Shown one piece after another: positions 16,401-24,500 of a DNA stretch of 64,000 nt (within the stretch, counting starts at the first letter, position 1; each line of letters opens with the position of its first letter). Source of the DNA: Gemmatimonadales bacterium (GTDB lineage Bacteria; Gemmatimonadota; Gemmatimonadetes; Longimicrobiales; Gaopeijiaceae); assembly GCA_007695225.1 (NCBI GenBank), contig REED01000192.1, positions 1-64,000 on the forward strand, read 5' to 3'. Made by a program: the position numbers and the translations under genes. The notes beneath the pieces were generated by a model that searched no databases, was not told the DNA's origin, and was given only the letters and a program-made list of their open reading frames with translations.

Positions 16401-16737
16401 ACTCCTGGACGAAACCGATCACACCGTTGATGACCACCACGGCCAGGATCACGGCCGTGTCGGCATACTCCTGGATCAGGAGGGAGACCCCCGCCGCGAC
16501 CAGCAGGATGTAGATCAGGGGATCGGTGACCTGGTGGAGCATGATCTTCCACCACGGCAGGGACTTCCCCGAACGGATGCGGTTGGGACCGTGACGTTCC
16601 AGCCGGTCTCCGGCCTCTTCGGCGGAAAGCCCCTGCTCCGGGTCGGTGTCCAACTCCTGGACCGCGTCGTCGGCCTCCTTCACATGCCAGGGCGTGTCCT
16701 GTCCCGACTCCCCATTCCTCTGCTTGCTTTTCGTCAT
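13459..16737 (-). CDS. P2-type cation-transporting P-type ATPase with acidic insert and repeat tail
   Basis: Inner-membrane ATP-driven cation pump of 1092 aa. It shows the N-terminal cation-ATPase domain, actuator motif TGESEPV, membrane-helix-4 motif VPEALPVVLT, phosphorylation site SDKTGTLT (Asp340), hinge TGDGVNDAPAL, and a C-terminal six-helix bundle. VPEALP and the helix-6 stretch WINVVTKGLQDVALAF differ from textbook Ca pumps, so the ion is left open. Two features are odd: an almost purely Asp/Glu/Gly insert at about residues 402-446 in the nucleotide-binding domain, and a hydrophilic C-terminal tail of about 160 residues with four YRKE motifs and tandem EETDR. The ATG at 16737 is chosen over a TTG two codons upstream. 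About 295 gene-free bases lie upstream. Confidence 0.88.
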   Translation of the reverse strand: MTKSKQRNGESGQDTPWHVKEADDAVQELDTDPEQGLSAEEAGDRLERHGPNRIRSGKSLPWWKIMLHQVTDPLIYILLVAAGVSLLIQEYADTAVILAVVVINGVIGFVQEFRARRAIEALAEMTAPEALVVREGEEQQIPSEDVVPGDIVLLAAGSRVPADLRLLTAEELHADEAALTGESEPVSKQVEPVDDENAVPGDRFSLAFSGTHITRGRGRGVVILTGDASELGRIADATREVGEVETPIQKKMGRLGKQIGVAVFILSLLVVAGGLLVGMELNEIVRTAVAMAVGAVPEALPVVLTVTLAVGVQRMAKRNAIIRSLPAVETLGSTTVIGSDKTGTLTSNQMTVRAIWTGGRRFEVGGQGYEVEGEIAPAEDDDGEVGEAVRLTVLAGLLANEAKAIPRRDEEDEDNEDDDGDDGSDGDDGGEDEGGEDGDKGDNDDNGVGGDPTELALLVSAAKAGLDLEETRREHEQLDLIPFESDRQFMATLNETPDGRRVFLKGSPEAILERCNRQLTADGGETDLDLDAAREAAEEMADDGYRVLAMALDYQDRESFEENEPGSDLVFAGFQGMEDPVRPEAVDAVRAAKGAGVRVLMLTGDHTRTARAIGGQLGLHDGEGRAEDGRTIDGASDEELDGILREVNVFARVSPEHKLRLVERLKEQGEIVAVTGDGVNDAPALQAAHLGVAMGKAGTDVAREASDMVLADDNFASITNAIEEGRVVFANIRKVTYFLLSTGIGLVLVILSSLLAPWPLPFVAAQVLWINVVTKGLQDVALAFEPGEPGLLREPPRDPEEGVIHRPLLWRMLGLGVFMALVTMAVFWWVLQTDVSIELARSIAMTQMVMLQFFHVFNCRSFKRSVFKVSLRANPYVIGAVLVSLLAHLGILHLGFMQRIFDTEPISLEWWGIIVAVSLSIVGVAELDKALLRRRGDGSKGDKEEGRSSTSRDAAEADDETRRPRKEEDSMNEEDEVSEEDEVNEEVERSEADDDRDSDDRDSDAAPPSGEHAGEYRKETEYRKEVVYESDKDGEYRKEVEYRKETEVRQKTGGEETDREETDREETDREETSEVEGTAATESEGDEQTQNP
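13522..13581 (-). repeat. 15-bp coding tandem repeat at the ATPase C-terminus
   Basis: Three exact copies of CGTCTCCTCCCTATC on the plus strand plus a fourth diverged copy. On the minus strand they encode repeated EETDR in the acidic tail of the P-type ATPase. The unit is a multiple of three, so copy-number change would not break the frame. Confidence 0.85.
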
Positions 16738-17032
16738 CCCCAACTCACACCTGCTCGGCCCTGGCCCACGGCCGGAGGGAAGAAGGCAGGTCGTCGGGCT
16801 GGCCAGGATACCGAGGGCGCCCCTCGTTTCCGGAGGAGCTCCGCGAGGCCCGTCGTCTTGTGGTGGTCATTTTGATTGGAGGAGAACCCGCCGTGGTCGG
16901 GAGGATGCCAGTGGTCCAGCATGCAATACCTCATGGGATCGAGCAGGAGGAGAGCCCGCTGGGGTATGATGGATTCCTCTGGGGGACACCCGGGGGGTGA
17001 CGGAGGAGAGGAGCGCCGACCGGGCCGCTCCC

Positions 17033-17542
17033 TCAGGCCTTTCCCTCGGCCTCGAATTCCCGGAGGAAGCCCTCGAAGAGCCGGAGATGCCGTTCCTCAT
17101 CCCGGAGGATCTCGATGACCATGTCCTGGGTGGCCCAGTCCACGCCATCGGTCACCTCGATGATCCTGTTGTAGTGCTGGATCGCGCCCGATTCCGCCTG
17201 AATGACCCCCTTGATGACATGTACGATGTCCGTCTGGGGTGTGGGGGGCTGGAGGTATTCCTGCTCCGCCTGGAATTCCAGGGAGCCCGGAACCACGCCC
17301 CAGAGCTCCTTGATGCGCAGGGCGAACTGACGGGCGTGCTCCAACTCCTCCTGGACATCCTTCCGGAGGGCCTCGACGATCTCCTGGGCCCGCACACCGT
17401 CGGGGTTGATGGAGTTGGCCATGTAGCTCATGACCGTCTCCATCTCCATCCAGTAGGCCTTCTTGAGGAGTTCGATGATCTCTTCCCGCTTCTCGTGGTT
17501 CTCCTGGGAGAGGATTCCGCGGTCGAGGGATGGTCTCGTCAT
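17033..17542 (-). CDS. Ferritin-like di-iron protein (bacterioferritin-type fold)
   Basis: A 169-aa all-helical protein with the spaced carboxylate/histidine pattern of ferritin-like di-iron proteins: Glu in MEMETVMSY, ExxH in EELEHARQ, Glu in IQAESGA, and a second ExxH in DEERHLRL. No heme-ligand Met is obvious and there is no signal peptide. It probably acts in cytoplasmic iron storage or oxidative-stress protection; a Dps-like or rubrerythrin-like role is possible. ATG at 17542 is preferred because AGGAG lies about 8 bases upstream and the longer frame adds Arg-rich non-homologous sequence. It follows pckA on the same strand after 103 bases and precedes the ATPase gene. Confidence 0.78.
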   Translation of the reverse strand: MTRPSLDRGILSQENHEKREEIIELLKKAYWMEMETVMSYMANSINPDGVRAQEIVEALRKDVQEELEHARQFALRIKELWGVVPGSLEFQAEQEYLQPPTPQTDIVHVIKGVIQAESGAIQHYNRIIEVTDGVDWATQDMVIEILRDEERHLRLFEGFLREFEAEGKA

Positions 17543-17645
17543 AGCTGCTTCTCCTGTGCTGTGGATTCGTATCGGGTGCTCTGCGGCGAGTTCGGGGGTG
17601 CGGAAGACGGAGGGATGTCCTCTCCGCGCCCGCCCAGTCCGCATC

Positions 17646-19229
17646 TCATTCCGCCGGTCCTGCCTCGCAAACCTCGGACGGGGCGTCCTCCCGGAAGGCC
17701 TCGAAGTTCTCGCGGAACATCTCCACGAGCTCCTCCGCCGTCTCCCGGAAGGCGTCCTTGTCGTCCCAGGTTTCCTCCGGGAGGAGGATCTCCCCCGGGA
17801 CATCGGGCACCTCGGCAGGAACGGAGAGCCCGAAGATCGGGTCCTCCTGGAACTCCACGTCGTCCAGTTCCCCGCGGAGCGCGGCCCGGAGCATGGCCCG
17901 GGTGTGGCGCAGGGCGATCCGCTTCCCCGTGCCGTACCGCCCCCCGGTCCACCCGGTGTTGATCAACCAGACCGAGGGCTCATGTCGGCGGATCTTCTCT
18001 CCCAGCATCTCGGCGTACCGGACCGGGAGGAGGGGGAGGAATGGCGCTCCGAAGCCCGGTGAGAAGGTGGCCTCGGGCTCATCGATGCCCCGCTCGGCCC
18101 CCGCCACCTTGGCCGTATAGCCGGAGAGGAAGTAGTACATGGCCTGCTCCGGGGTCAGGCGGGAAATGGGAGGCAGGACCGAGAAGGCATCGGCGGAGAG
18201 GAAGACGACATGCCGGGGGTGCCCCGAGGTGCCCTCGGGAATGATGTGGTCCAGATGACGGAGGGGATAGGAGCTCCGGGTGTTCTCCGTCTTGGAGTCG
18301 TCGTCGTAGTCCACCCTCCGGGTGTCCTCGTCCACCACGGCGTTCTCGATGATGGCGCCGAACCGGTTCGTGGCCTGGTGGATGAGGGGCTCCTCCTCCG
18401 GGTCCAGTCGGATCACCTTGGCGTAGGATCCTCCCTCGAAATTGAAAATCCCCCCTTCGCCCCAGCCATGTTCGTCATCCCCGATGATGGGACGCTCCGG
18501 GTCCGTGGAAAGGGTGGTCTTCCCCGTGGCGGAGAGTCCGAAGAAGAGGGCGGGGCTCTCGCCCTCCTCGTCCACGTTGGCGGAACAGTGCATGGGGAAG
18601 ACCTCCTCGCCCGGGAGGAGGAAGTTCATGACGGTGAAGATGGACTTTTTGATCTCCCCCCCGTAGCGGGTTCCGCCGATGAGGACCATCCGCCGCTCGA
18701 ATCCCAGGAGCACGAAGGCCTCGCTCCGGGTTTCGTCCTCCTCCGGGTCGGCCTCCAGCGTGGGGGCGTGGAGGACGGTGAAATCCGGCTGGAACTCCTC
18801 CCCCTCCTCCAGGAATCGGCTCCGTTCCAGGAACATGTTCCCCACGAAGATGGCGTGCCACGGGCTCTCCGTGACCACCCGGATGGCTCGGGTGTGGTCG
18901 GGGTCCGCTCCGCAGAAGACATCCTGGACGAAGAGCTCCCGGCCCGAGAGGTGGCGGGTGACCTTCCCGTGGAGGCGGTCGAAGGCCTCCGGGGTGAAGG
19001 GCTGGTTGACCTCCCCCCAGTGCACCTCGTCGTCGGTGCGGTCATCCCGGACGATGAACCGGTCCTTGGGGCTCCGCCCGGAGTAGGGCATGGTGTCCAC
19101 CACCAGCGGTCCCTCCACCGCCAGGACCCCGTCTCCCCGGCGGAGCGCTTCCTCGTAGAGGAAGGGCACCGGCGGGTTCCAGTGGACGGTCTCCTGGGGC
19201 TTGATTCCGTGGGAGGTCAAATCGGACAT
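17646..19229 (-). CDS. pckA: ATP-dependent phosphoenolpyruvate carboxykinase
   Basis: Converts oxaloacetate and ATP to PEP and CO2, the entry to gluconeogenesis. The 527-aa length and motifs identify the ATP-type enzyme: RSPKDRF substrate loop, [12 protein letters not shown]-loop [11 protein letters not shown], the metal-binding GDDEHGWG, and the C-terminal adenine/Arg site [12 protein letters not shown]. The cytoplasmic start ([11 protein letters not shown]) is at 19229; the longer frame upstream runs into unrelated low-complexity sequence. An AGGA lies about 11 bases before the start. The gene is transcribed away from a roughly 940-base gene-free region, and with pgk nearby indicates active gluconeogenesis feeding the sugar genes. 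Confidence 0.96.
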   Translation of the reverse strand: MSDLTSHGIKPQETVHWNPPVPFLYEEALRRGDGVLAVEGPLVVDTMPYSGRSPKDRFIVRDDRTDDEVHWGEVNQPFTPEAFDRLHGKVTRHLSGRELFVQDVFCGADPDHTRAIRVVTESPWHAIFVGNMFLERSRFLEEGEEFQPDFTVLHAPTLEADPEEDETRSEAFVLLGFERRMVLIGGTRYGGEIKKSIFTVMNFLLPGEEVFPMHCSANVDEEGESPALFFGLSATGKTTLSTDPERPIIGDDEHGWGEGGIFNFEGGSYAKVIRLDPEEEPLIHQATNRFGAIIENAVVDEDTRRVDYDDDSKTENTRSSYPLRHLDHIIPEGTSGHPRHVVFLSADAFSVLPPISRLTPEQAMYYFLSGYTAKVAGAERGIDEPEATFSPGFGAPFLPLLPVRYAEMLGEKIRRHEPSVWLINTGWTGGRYGTGKRIALRHTRAMLRAALRGELDDVEFQEDPIFGLSVPAEVPDVPGEILLPEETWDDKDAFRETAEELVEMFRENFEAFREDAPSEVCEAGPAE

Positions 19230-19299
19230 GGAGAGTATGTTCCTGCGTTGGAGGGGGGGGTCGGTCCTGGCCGCCGGGCCGCGATGCGAGCGCCGTCTT

Positions 19300-19327
19300 C
19301 GGACAGGCGCTTCCGGACAGGCGCTTC
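19300..19327. repeat. Tandem 14-bp repeat upstream of pckA
   Basis: Two adjacent exact copies of CGGACAGGCGCTTC, about 70-100 bases upstream of the pckA start. It could be an operator pair or simple slippage. Confidence 0.6.
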
Positions 19328-19619
19328 GAACTCGGCAAAGGTGCCTCCGGAGGATCTTCCTGGAGGGTCCCCCTCCTACCGAAGCAGCTTTCGTACCAAC
19401 CTCGCTTGGCTCGGGGAGGATCTTCCCCGAGGCCTGGAGGGGGTCCCACCAGCGGGTCCATGGGGCCGAGGGGACCAAGTGGACCAGGAGGACCTCCTCG
19501 CCTTTCAGATTTGAACGTGGTGAAATGCGGGGATGGGTTCGGTGTCCGTCGGGAACTCGCCGCAACCGGATTCAGAGTCCGAAGGAATGGGTCTCCAGGA
19601 TCCCCTTGGCCCGTTCCAG

Positions 19620-19828
19620 CTTGAGCTGCCGATGAGCGACACGAAGCGCACATCCATGAGCACCTCCCGCTCAAGGGACATTCCGTCCCCCGAGCGACGG
19701 ATCCGCAGGAATTCCTGTCCCTCCCGGGTGATGCCGGCGGGGATGCGGGGATCGGGGATGCGGGGATGATGGGCCGCCCCCCCGGGCACCTCTTCCATGG
19801 CCTGAAGCACCGCTGGGTCCGGCACTCC
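19620..19828 (-). pseudogene. pcm: C-terminal remnant of protein-L-isoaspartate O-methyltransferase (pcm)
   Basis: On the minus strand one frame reads VPDPAVLQAMEEVPGG and, further on, GQEFLRIRRSGDG then VLMDVRFVSLIG. This is the pattern of the PIMT C-terminus (xPxxLxxQLxxGGRxVxPVG...GQELxxxxR...VRFVPLxG). The expected GGRxIIP appears only in the neighbouring frame (GGRPIIP), just past a run of seven G at 19777-19783, so a homopolymer frameshift separates the pieces. The methyl-donor domain is absent and a 21/22-bp duplication lies at the upstream edge. This is a decayed fragment, not a working gene. Confidence 0.62.
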
Positions 19829-19861
19829 CCGCGCCCGGACCGGCACTCCCCCGCGCCCGGA
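19819..19861. repeat. Tandem 21/22-bp duplication with 1-base indel
   Basis: Two head-to-tail copies beginning CCGGCACTCCCC, at 19819-19839 and 19840-19861, differing only by one extra C in the second copy. The indel shifts any reading frame. It lies at the upstream edge of the pcm remnant, as expected for neutral decay. Confidence 0.75.
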
Positions 19862-20166
19862 TCTGGCGGGCCACCACGCTGTGGCGAGCCTCGCTTCCAG
19901 CCGCGGAGTGCAGCGCCCCATTCCTTCCGGATGTCTGACCTTCCGACATGGTCTCTCCCTGCCCAGCGGACCTTGGCATTCCCCTTGCTTTCCAATGGCG
20001 CAAGAGTCGGACCGGGCCTGCCGGCGAGACGCCGGCCGGGCCCCGCCCAAGGAACCCGAGGAATGCAGCCGGGTTGCGGTCAACTGTCCATCCTGGCGTC
20101 TGGTAGAGCTGTGGGAGGCCCGAACTCTTTGACAGCGCGATCGTCTTTTCCAGAGCAGGGGACCTG

Positions 20167-20526
20167 ATGTACCAATCGTTATCTCGGAGTTCAGGAAACG
20201 TCCTCGGGTACCGCTGCGGCGGACGGATCACCGAAGCCGAGGTCAAGGAGATCCACCGGGAGATTCAGGGCGCCCTCGATGAGCATGGGAAGGTCCGATT
20301 CCTACTTCACATCGCGGAACTCGATCTCCCCACGGCGAAGGCCGTCTGGGAGGACCTGAGGCTCCTGCCGGCCTACGTCGCCGACGTTGAGCGCTACGCC
20401 ATTGTCGGCGATGCACGTTGGCAGGAATGGTTGTCGGGGATCACCGACAAGCTCACCCGAGGCGAGGCCAGGCATTTCGAGGGCGATCAACTCGAGGAAG
20501 CCTGGAACTGGGTCCTGGACTCCTGA
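20167..20526 (+). CDS. SpoIIAA-like (STAS/SEC14 fold) protein
   Basis: A 119-aa soluble protein matching the SpoIIAA-like family (formerly DUF3478). A short beta start is followed by IHREIQGALDEHGKVRFLLHI, a central DLRLLPAYVADVERYAIVGDARW, and a C-terminal helix with EAWNWVLDS. Relatives are often annotated as STAS-domain proteins, and a role in lipid or phosphoprotein binding has been suggested from structure; no enzymatic motif is seen. It lies 92 bases upstream of pfkB in the same direction, so it may share a transcript with the sugar genes. Biological role unknown. Confidence 0.75.
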   Translation: MYQSLSRSSGNVLGYRCGGRITEAEVKEIHREIQGALDEHGKVRFLLHIAELDLPTAKAVWEDLRLLPAYVADVERYAIVGDARWQEWLSGITDKLTRGEARHFEGDQLEEAWNWVLDS

Positions 20527-20618
20527 GCGTACCGGAAACCCCGCGTGCCGCCCCCCGCGGTGGAGCGCCCCGCCCGACCGAAACCAACGCCTTCCCCCCC
20601 CTTTTTCTGGAGGTTGAC

Positions 20619-21554
20619 GTGGAGGACATCACCACCCTCACGGTGAACCCCACCATCGACAAGAACACCCGGGTAGAGCGGGTCCGAGCGGGAGGGAAGC
20701 TCCGCTGCGAGGCCCCCCGCCGCGAGCCGGGGGGCGGGGGCCTCAACGTTTCCCGGGCCATCTATCGACTGGGCGGGCGGTCCTCGGCCCACTACCTCTC
20801 GGGTGGTGCCACGGGGACGATCCTGGAGTCCCTCCTGGACGAAGAGGGGGTGGATCATGAACCGATCTCCGTTGAGGGCTGGACCCGGGAGAACCTCATC
20901 GTCTACGAGGATTCTTCGGGAGACCAGTTCCGGTTCGGGATGCCGGGCCCGGACGTCTCGGAGGAGGAGTGGAAAGAGGTTCTGGACCGCTTGGGGAGGC
21001 TGGACCCTTCCCCCGCCTACCTGGTGGCCAGCGGAAGTCTTCCCCCCGGCGTCCCCGACGATTTCTACGCCCAGGTGGCCGTGGTCGCGAAGGAAGTCGG
21101 CGCCCGTCTGGTGGTGGATACCTCCGGCGCCCCTCTCCGTGAGGCGGTGGAAGCGGGGGCCTTCCTCATCAAGCCGAACATCGCCGAGTTCCAGGAACTG
21201 GTGGGTGAGGACCTCCCCGATGAACAGGCCCAGCGGGAAGCCGGTCGGGAGATGATCCACCGCGGATCCGTCCACGCCATCGCCCTTTCCCTGGGACGGG
21301 GCGGCGCCCTCCTCATCACGGAGGGGGGCAGCGAACCCATCCGCACCCCCACCGTCCCCATCCGGAGCAAGGTGGGGGCCGGGGACAGCATGGTGGCGGG
21401 TACGGTCCTGGCGCTGGCCCGGGGGAAGGAACTCCGGGAGGCCGTGCGGTTCGGAGTGGCAGCGGGAGCTGCGGCGGTCATGACCGACGGGACGGAACTC
21501 TGTCGTCGCGAGGATACGGAACGGCTCTACAGGGGAATGGAGGAGCAGGGATGA
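20619..21554 (+). CDS. pfkB: PfkB-family sugar-phosphate kinase (Pfk-2 / 1-phosphofructokinase type)
   Basis: Phosphorylates fructose-6-phosphate (or a related hexose phosphate) with ATP. The 311-aa protein has the N-terminal LTVNPTIDKN of this subgroup, the substrate loop GGGGLNVSRAIYRLGG, and the C-terminal ATP/catalytic motif GAGDSMVAG, whose Asp is the base. The GTG at 20619 is selected because GGAGG lies 4 bases upstream and homologous sequence begins there. Its stop overlaps the start of the trifunctional gene (ATGA). This couples sugar-phosphate entry into glycolysis with trehalose breakdown. Fru-6-P versus tagatose-6-P or Fru-1-P cannot be decided from sequence alone. Confidence 0.85.
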   Translation: MEDITTLTVNPTIDKNTRVERVRAGGKLRCEAPRREPGGGGLNVSRAIYRLGGRSSAHYLSGGATGTILESLLDEEGVDHEPISVEGWTRENLIVYEDSSGDQFRFGMPGPDVSEEEWKEVLDRLGRLDPSPAYLVASGSLPPGVPDDFYAQVAVVAKEVGARLVVDTSGAPLREAVEAGAFLIKPNIAEFQELVGEDLPDEQAQREAGREMIHRGSVHAIALSLGRGGALLITEGGSEPIRTPTVPIRSKVGAGDSMVAGTVLALARGKELREAVRFGVAAGAAAVMTDGTELCRREDTERLYRGMEEQG

Positions 21555-24500
21555 GCGATGGAAAGGCGGAGCCCAATGGCACCTTTGGATTCCGGGCCGC
21601 GATCCTGGACATGGACGGCGTCCTCACCCGGACGGCCGACCTCCATGCCCAGGCCTGGAAGGCCATGTTCGATGAATTCCTGAAGGCCCGGGCGCGAGAA
21701 GACGGGGAGTTCGAGCCCTTCGACATCGAGTCCGACTACCGGGAGTTCGTGGACGGCAAGCCCCGGCTCGACGGCCTCCGAAGCTTCCTGGAATCCCGGG
21801 AGATCGAACTCCCAAAGGGAGACCCCGAGGACCCTGCAGGGGAGGAGACCCTCTGGGGCCTCGGCAACCGAAAGAACGAGCGGTTCAACGAGCTCCTGGA
21901 GGAGGAGGGGGCGGAGGTGTTCCCCGGCGCCGCGGAACGGGTGAAGGAGTGGCGGGAGGCGGGGCTCCAGATCGCTCTCGTGACCTCAAGTCGGAACGGA
22001 AACGCCGTCCTCAAGGCGGCTGGACTCGCTTCCCTCTTCGATGTCGTGTTGGAGGGAGAGGAGGCGGCGGAGCTGGGGCTTCCGGGAAAGCCGGCGCCGG
22101 ATCTCTTCCTGGAGGCAGCACGGCGTCTTGGAGTGGACCCGGAAGAGGCGTTCGTGGTGGAGGACGCAGTGGCCGGCGTCCAGGCGGGCCGGGACGGGGG
22201 GTTCAGACGGGTCGTGGGGGTGGCCGGTAAAGGGCGGGAAGAGTTGCTATCCCATGGCGCCGACATCGTGGTCCAGGGGCTGGGCGAGTTGGAGCTGGCC
22301 TCCCTTTCCGAAGGGGATGGGGCCGACTCGACGACCACGCGACCCGTCATGGAGCACCTGGACGAGGTGCTGGAGCGGATGACCCGGGGGCGCCTCGCCC
22401 TCTTTCTGGACTATGATGGCACCCTGACGCCCATCGTGCGGCGCCCGGAGGATGCCACCCTTTCCCCGGAGATGCGAGACCTCCTGGAGGAACTGGCCGA
22501 CTGTGCCACCGTGGCCATCGTGAGTGGTCGCGACCTGGCGGACGTCCAGGACATGGTCGGGCTCGAGAACCTCCAGTACGCGGGGAGCCACGGCTTCGAC
22601 ATCGCCGGGCCGGCTGGACTGCGGATGCAGCACGAGGAGGCCAGGGAGAGCCTCCCTGAACTGGACGAGGCCGAAGCGGAACTGAACCAGGCCCTGGAAG
22701 GGGTGGAGGGGGCCCGGGTGGAGCGCAAGCACTTCGCCATCGCCGTCCACTACCGGGATGTGGCCGAGGAGGAGGAGGGTCGGGTGGAGGGGGCCGTGGA
22801 CGATGTCGTGGAAGGACGCAGCGGCCTCCGGAAGAAGGGAGGGAAGAAGATCTTCGAGCTGCAGCCCGACGTGGAGTGGGACAAGGGCCGGGCGGTCCTG
22901 TGGCTCCTGGAACAGTTGGAGCTCACGGCGCCGGATGTGGTTCCCGTCTACATCGGGGACGACGTCACCGACGAAGACGCTTTCGAGGCGCTGCGGGATG
23001 TGGGCCTGGGCATCCGGGTGGGGGTGGAGGGAGAGGAGACCCGAGCCCACTATACCCTTCCCGACCCCGATGGACTGGAGGCGTTCTTCCGGAAGCTGAC
23101 GGAGCGTCTGAAGAAGAGCGAAACCCCGGCGCCGCCTCACCGGGAGATGCATCCATGGGAACTCGTCTACCGGGAATGGCGTCCTGATGAGCAGCCCCTC
23201 CGGGAAGCCCTGTGCGCCCTGGGCAACGGGCATCTGGTGACCCGGGGGGCCTTCGAAGAGCGTCCAGCAGGCGGGGTCCATTACCCTGGGACTTACCTGG
23301 CCGGAGGATACAACCGGATGGAGTCCGAGGTCTCGGGGCGACTCCTGGTGAATGAGGACCTGGTCAATTGGCCGAACTGGCTTTCCCTGACCTTCCGACC
23401 CAAGGGGGGGGACTGGCTCGATCTGGAGGCCGCGGAGCTCCTGGACTTCGAAGTACGCCTCGACGTGCGGAGGGGCCTGCTCATGCGGCGGGTGGAGTTC
23501 CGGGACGGAGGAGGCCGGGAGTTCGCCCTTTCCAGCCGACGCCTGGTCTCCATGGCCCGTCCGCATCTCGCCGCGGTGGAATGGAGGCTTCAGCCCCTCA
23601 ACTGGTCCGGGACCCTGGAGATCCGGTCCGCCCTGGATGGATCGGTGATCAATGACAACGTGGAGCGATACCGGGACCTTCGGCAGGACCATCTGGAGGT
23701 CATGGGATCCGGGTGGGAAGGGGAGGAGGGGATGTACCTGACCACCCGCACCCGCCAGTCCCGGCTGGAGATGACCCAGGCCGCCCGGACCCGGGTGTTC
23801 CGGAGGGAGCCCCATGGAGGCGAGGTGCCCGCAACCCTCCATCGGCGTCCCGAGGCCACCCAGAAGGCCGTGGCCCATGTCCTGGAGGTGCCCTGCCGAG
23901 AGGGAGAGGAACTGCGGGTCGAGAAGGTGGTCTCCATCCGGACGAGTCGGGATCCGGCCATCAGCGAGCCCGAGGTCACCGCCCGCCAGGATATCCGGCG
24001 GGCCGCCACCTTCGACGGGCTCCTACGGGATCATGAGACCCAGTGGCGGCACCTCTGGAGCCTCTTCGACATCGATCTCCAGGACGGGGATGTCCAGACG
24101 CAGCTCATCCTCCGTCTGCACCTCTTCCACCTCGTCCAGACCGTGTCCACGCATACCATCGAGCGGGACGTGGGCGTTCCAGCCCGGGGGTGGCACGGAG
24201 AGGCCTATCGGGGACACGTCTTCTGGGACGAGCTCTTCATCTTTCCCCTCCTGGTGCTCCGCATCCCCGAGCTGGCCCGCGCCCTCCTGATGTATCGTTA
24301 CCGACGGCTGGACGAGGCCCGGCACATGGCACGGGAGGCCGGCTACCGGGGGGCCATGTTCCCCTGGCAGAGTGGGAGCGACGGCCGGGAGGAGACCCAG
24401 GTGCTTCACCTGAATCCCGAGTCCGGGAGGTGGCTGCCCGATACCACCCATTTGCAACGTCACGTGAACGCCGCCATCGTCTTCAACGTCTGGGAGTACC

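Larger units (their letters stand above)
19230..20166. other. 937-bp non-coding region with gene debris and short tandem repeats
   Basis: Divergent spacer between pckA and the STAS-like gene. No intact gene is supported. It contains a 14-bp tandem repeat (19300-19327), the C-terminal remnant of a pcm gene (about 19620-19828, minus strand), a 15-bp near-repeat at 19741-19770 and a 21/22-bp tandem duplication at 19819-19861. The pckA promoter must lie at the left end and that of the STAS-like gene at the right end, but no convincing -35/-10 pair stands out. Confidence 0.6.
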
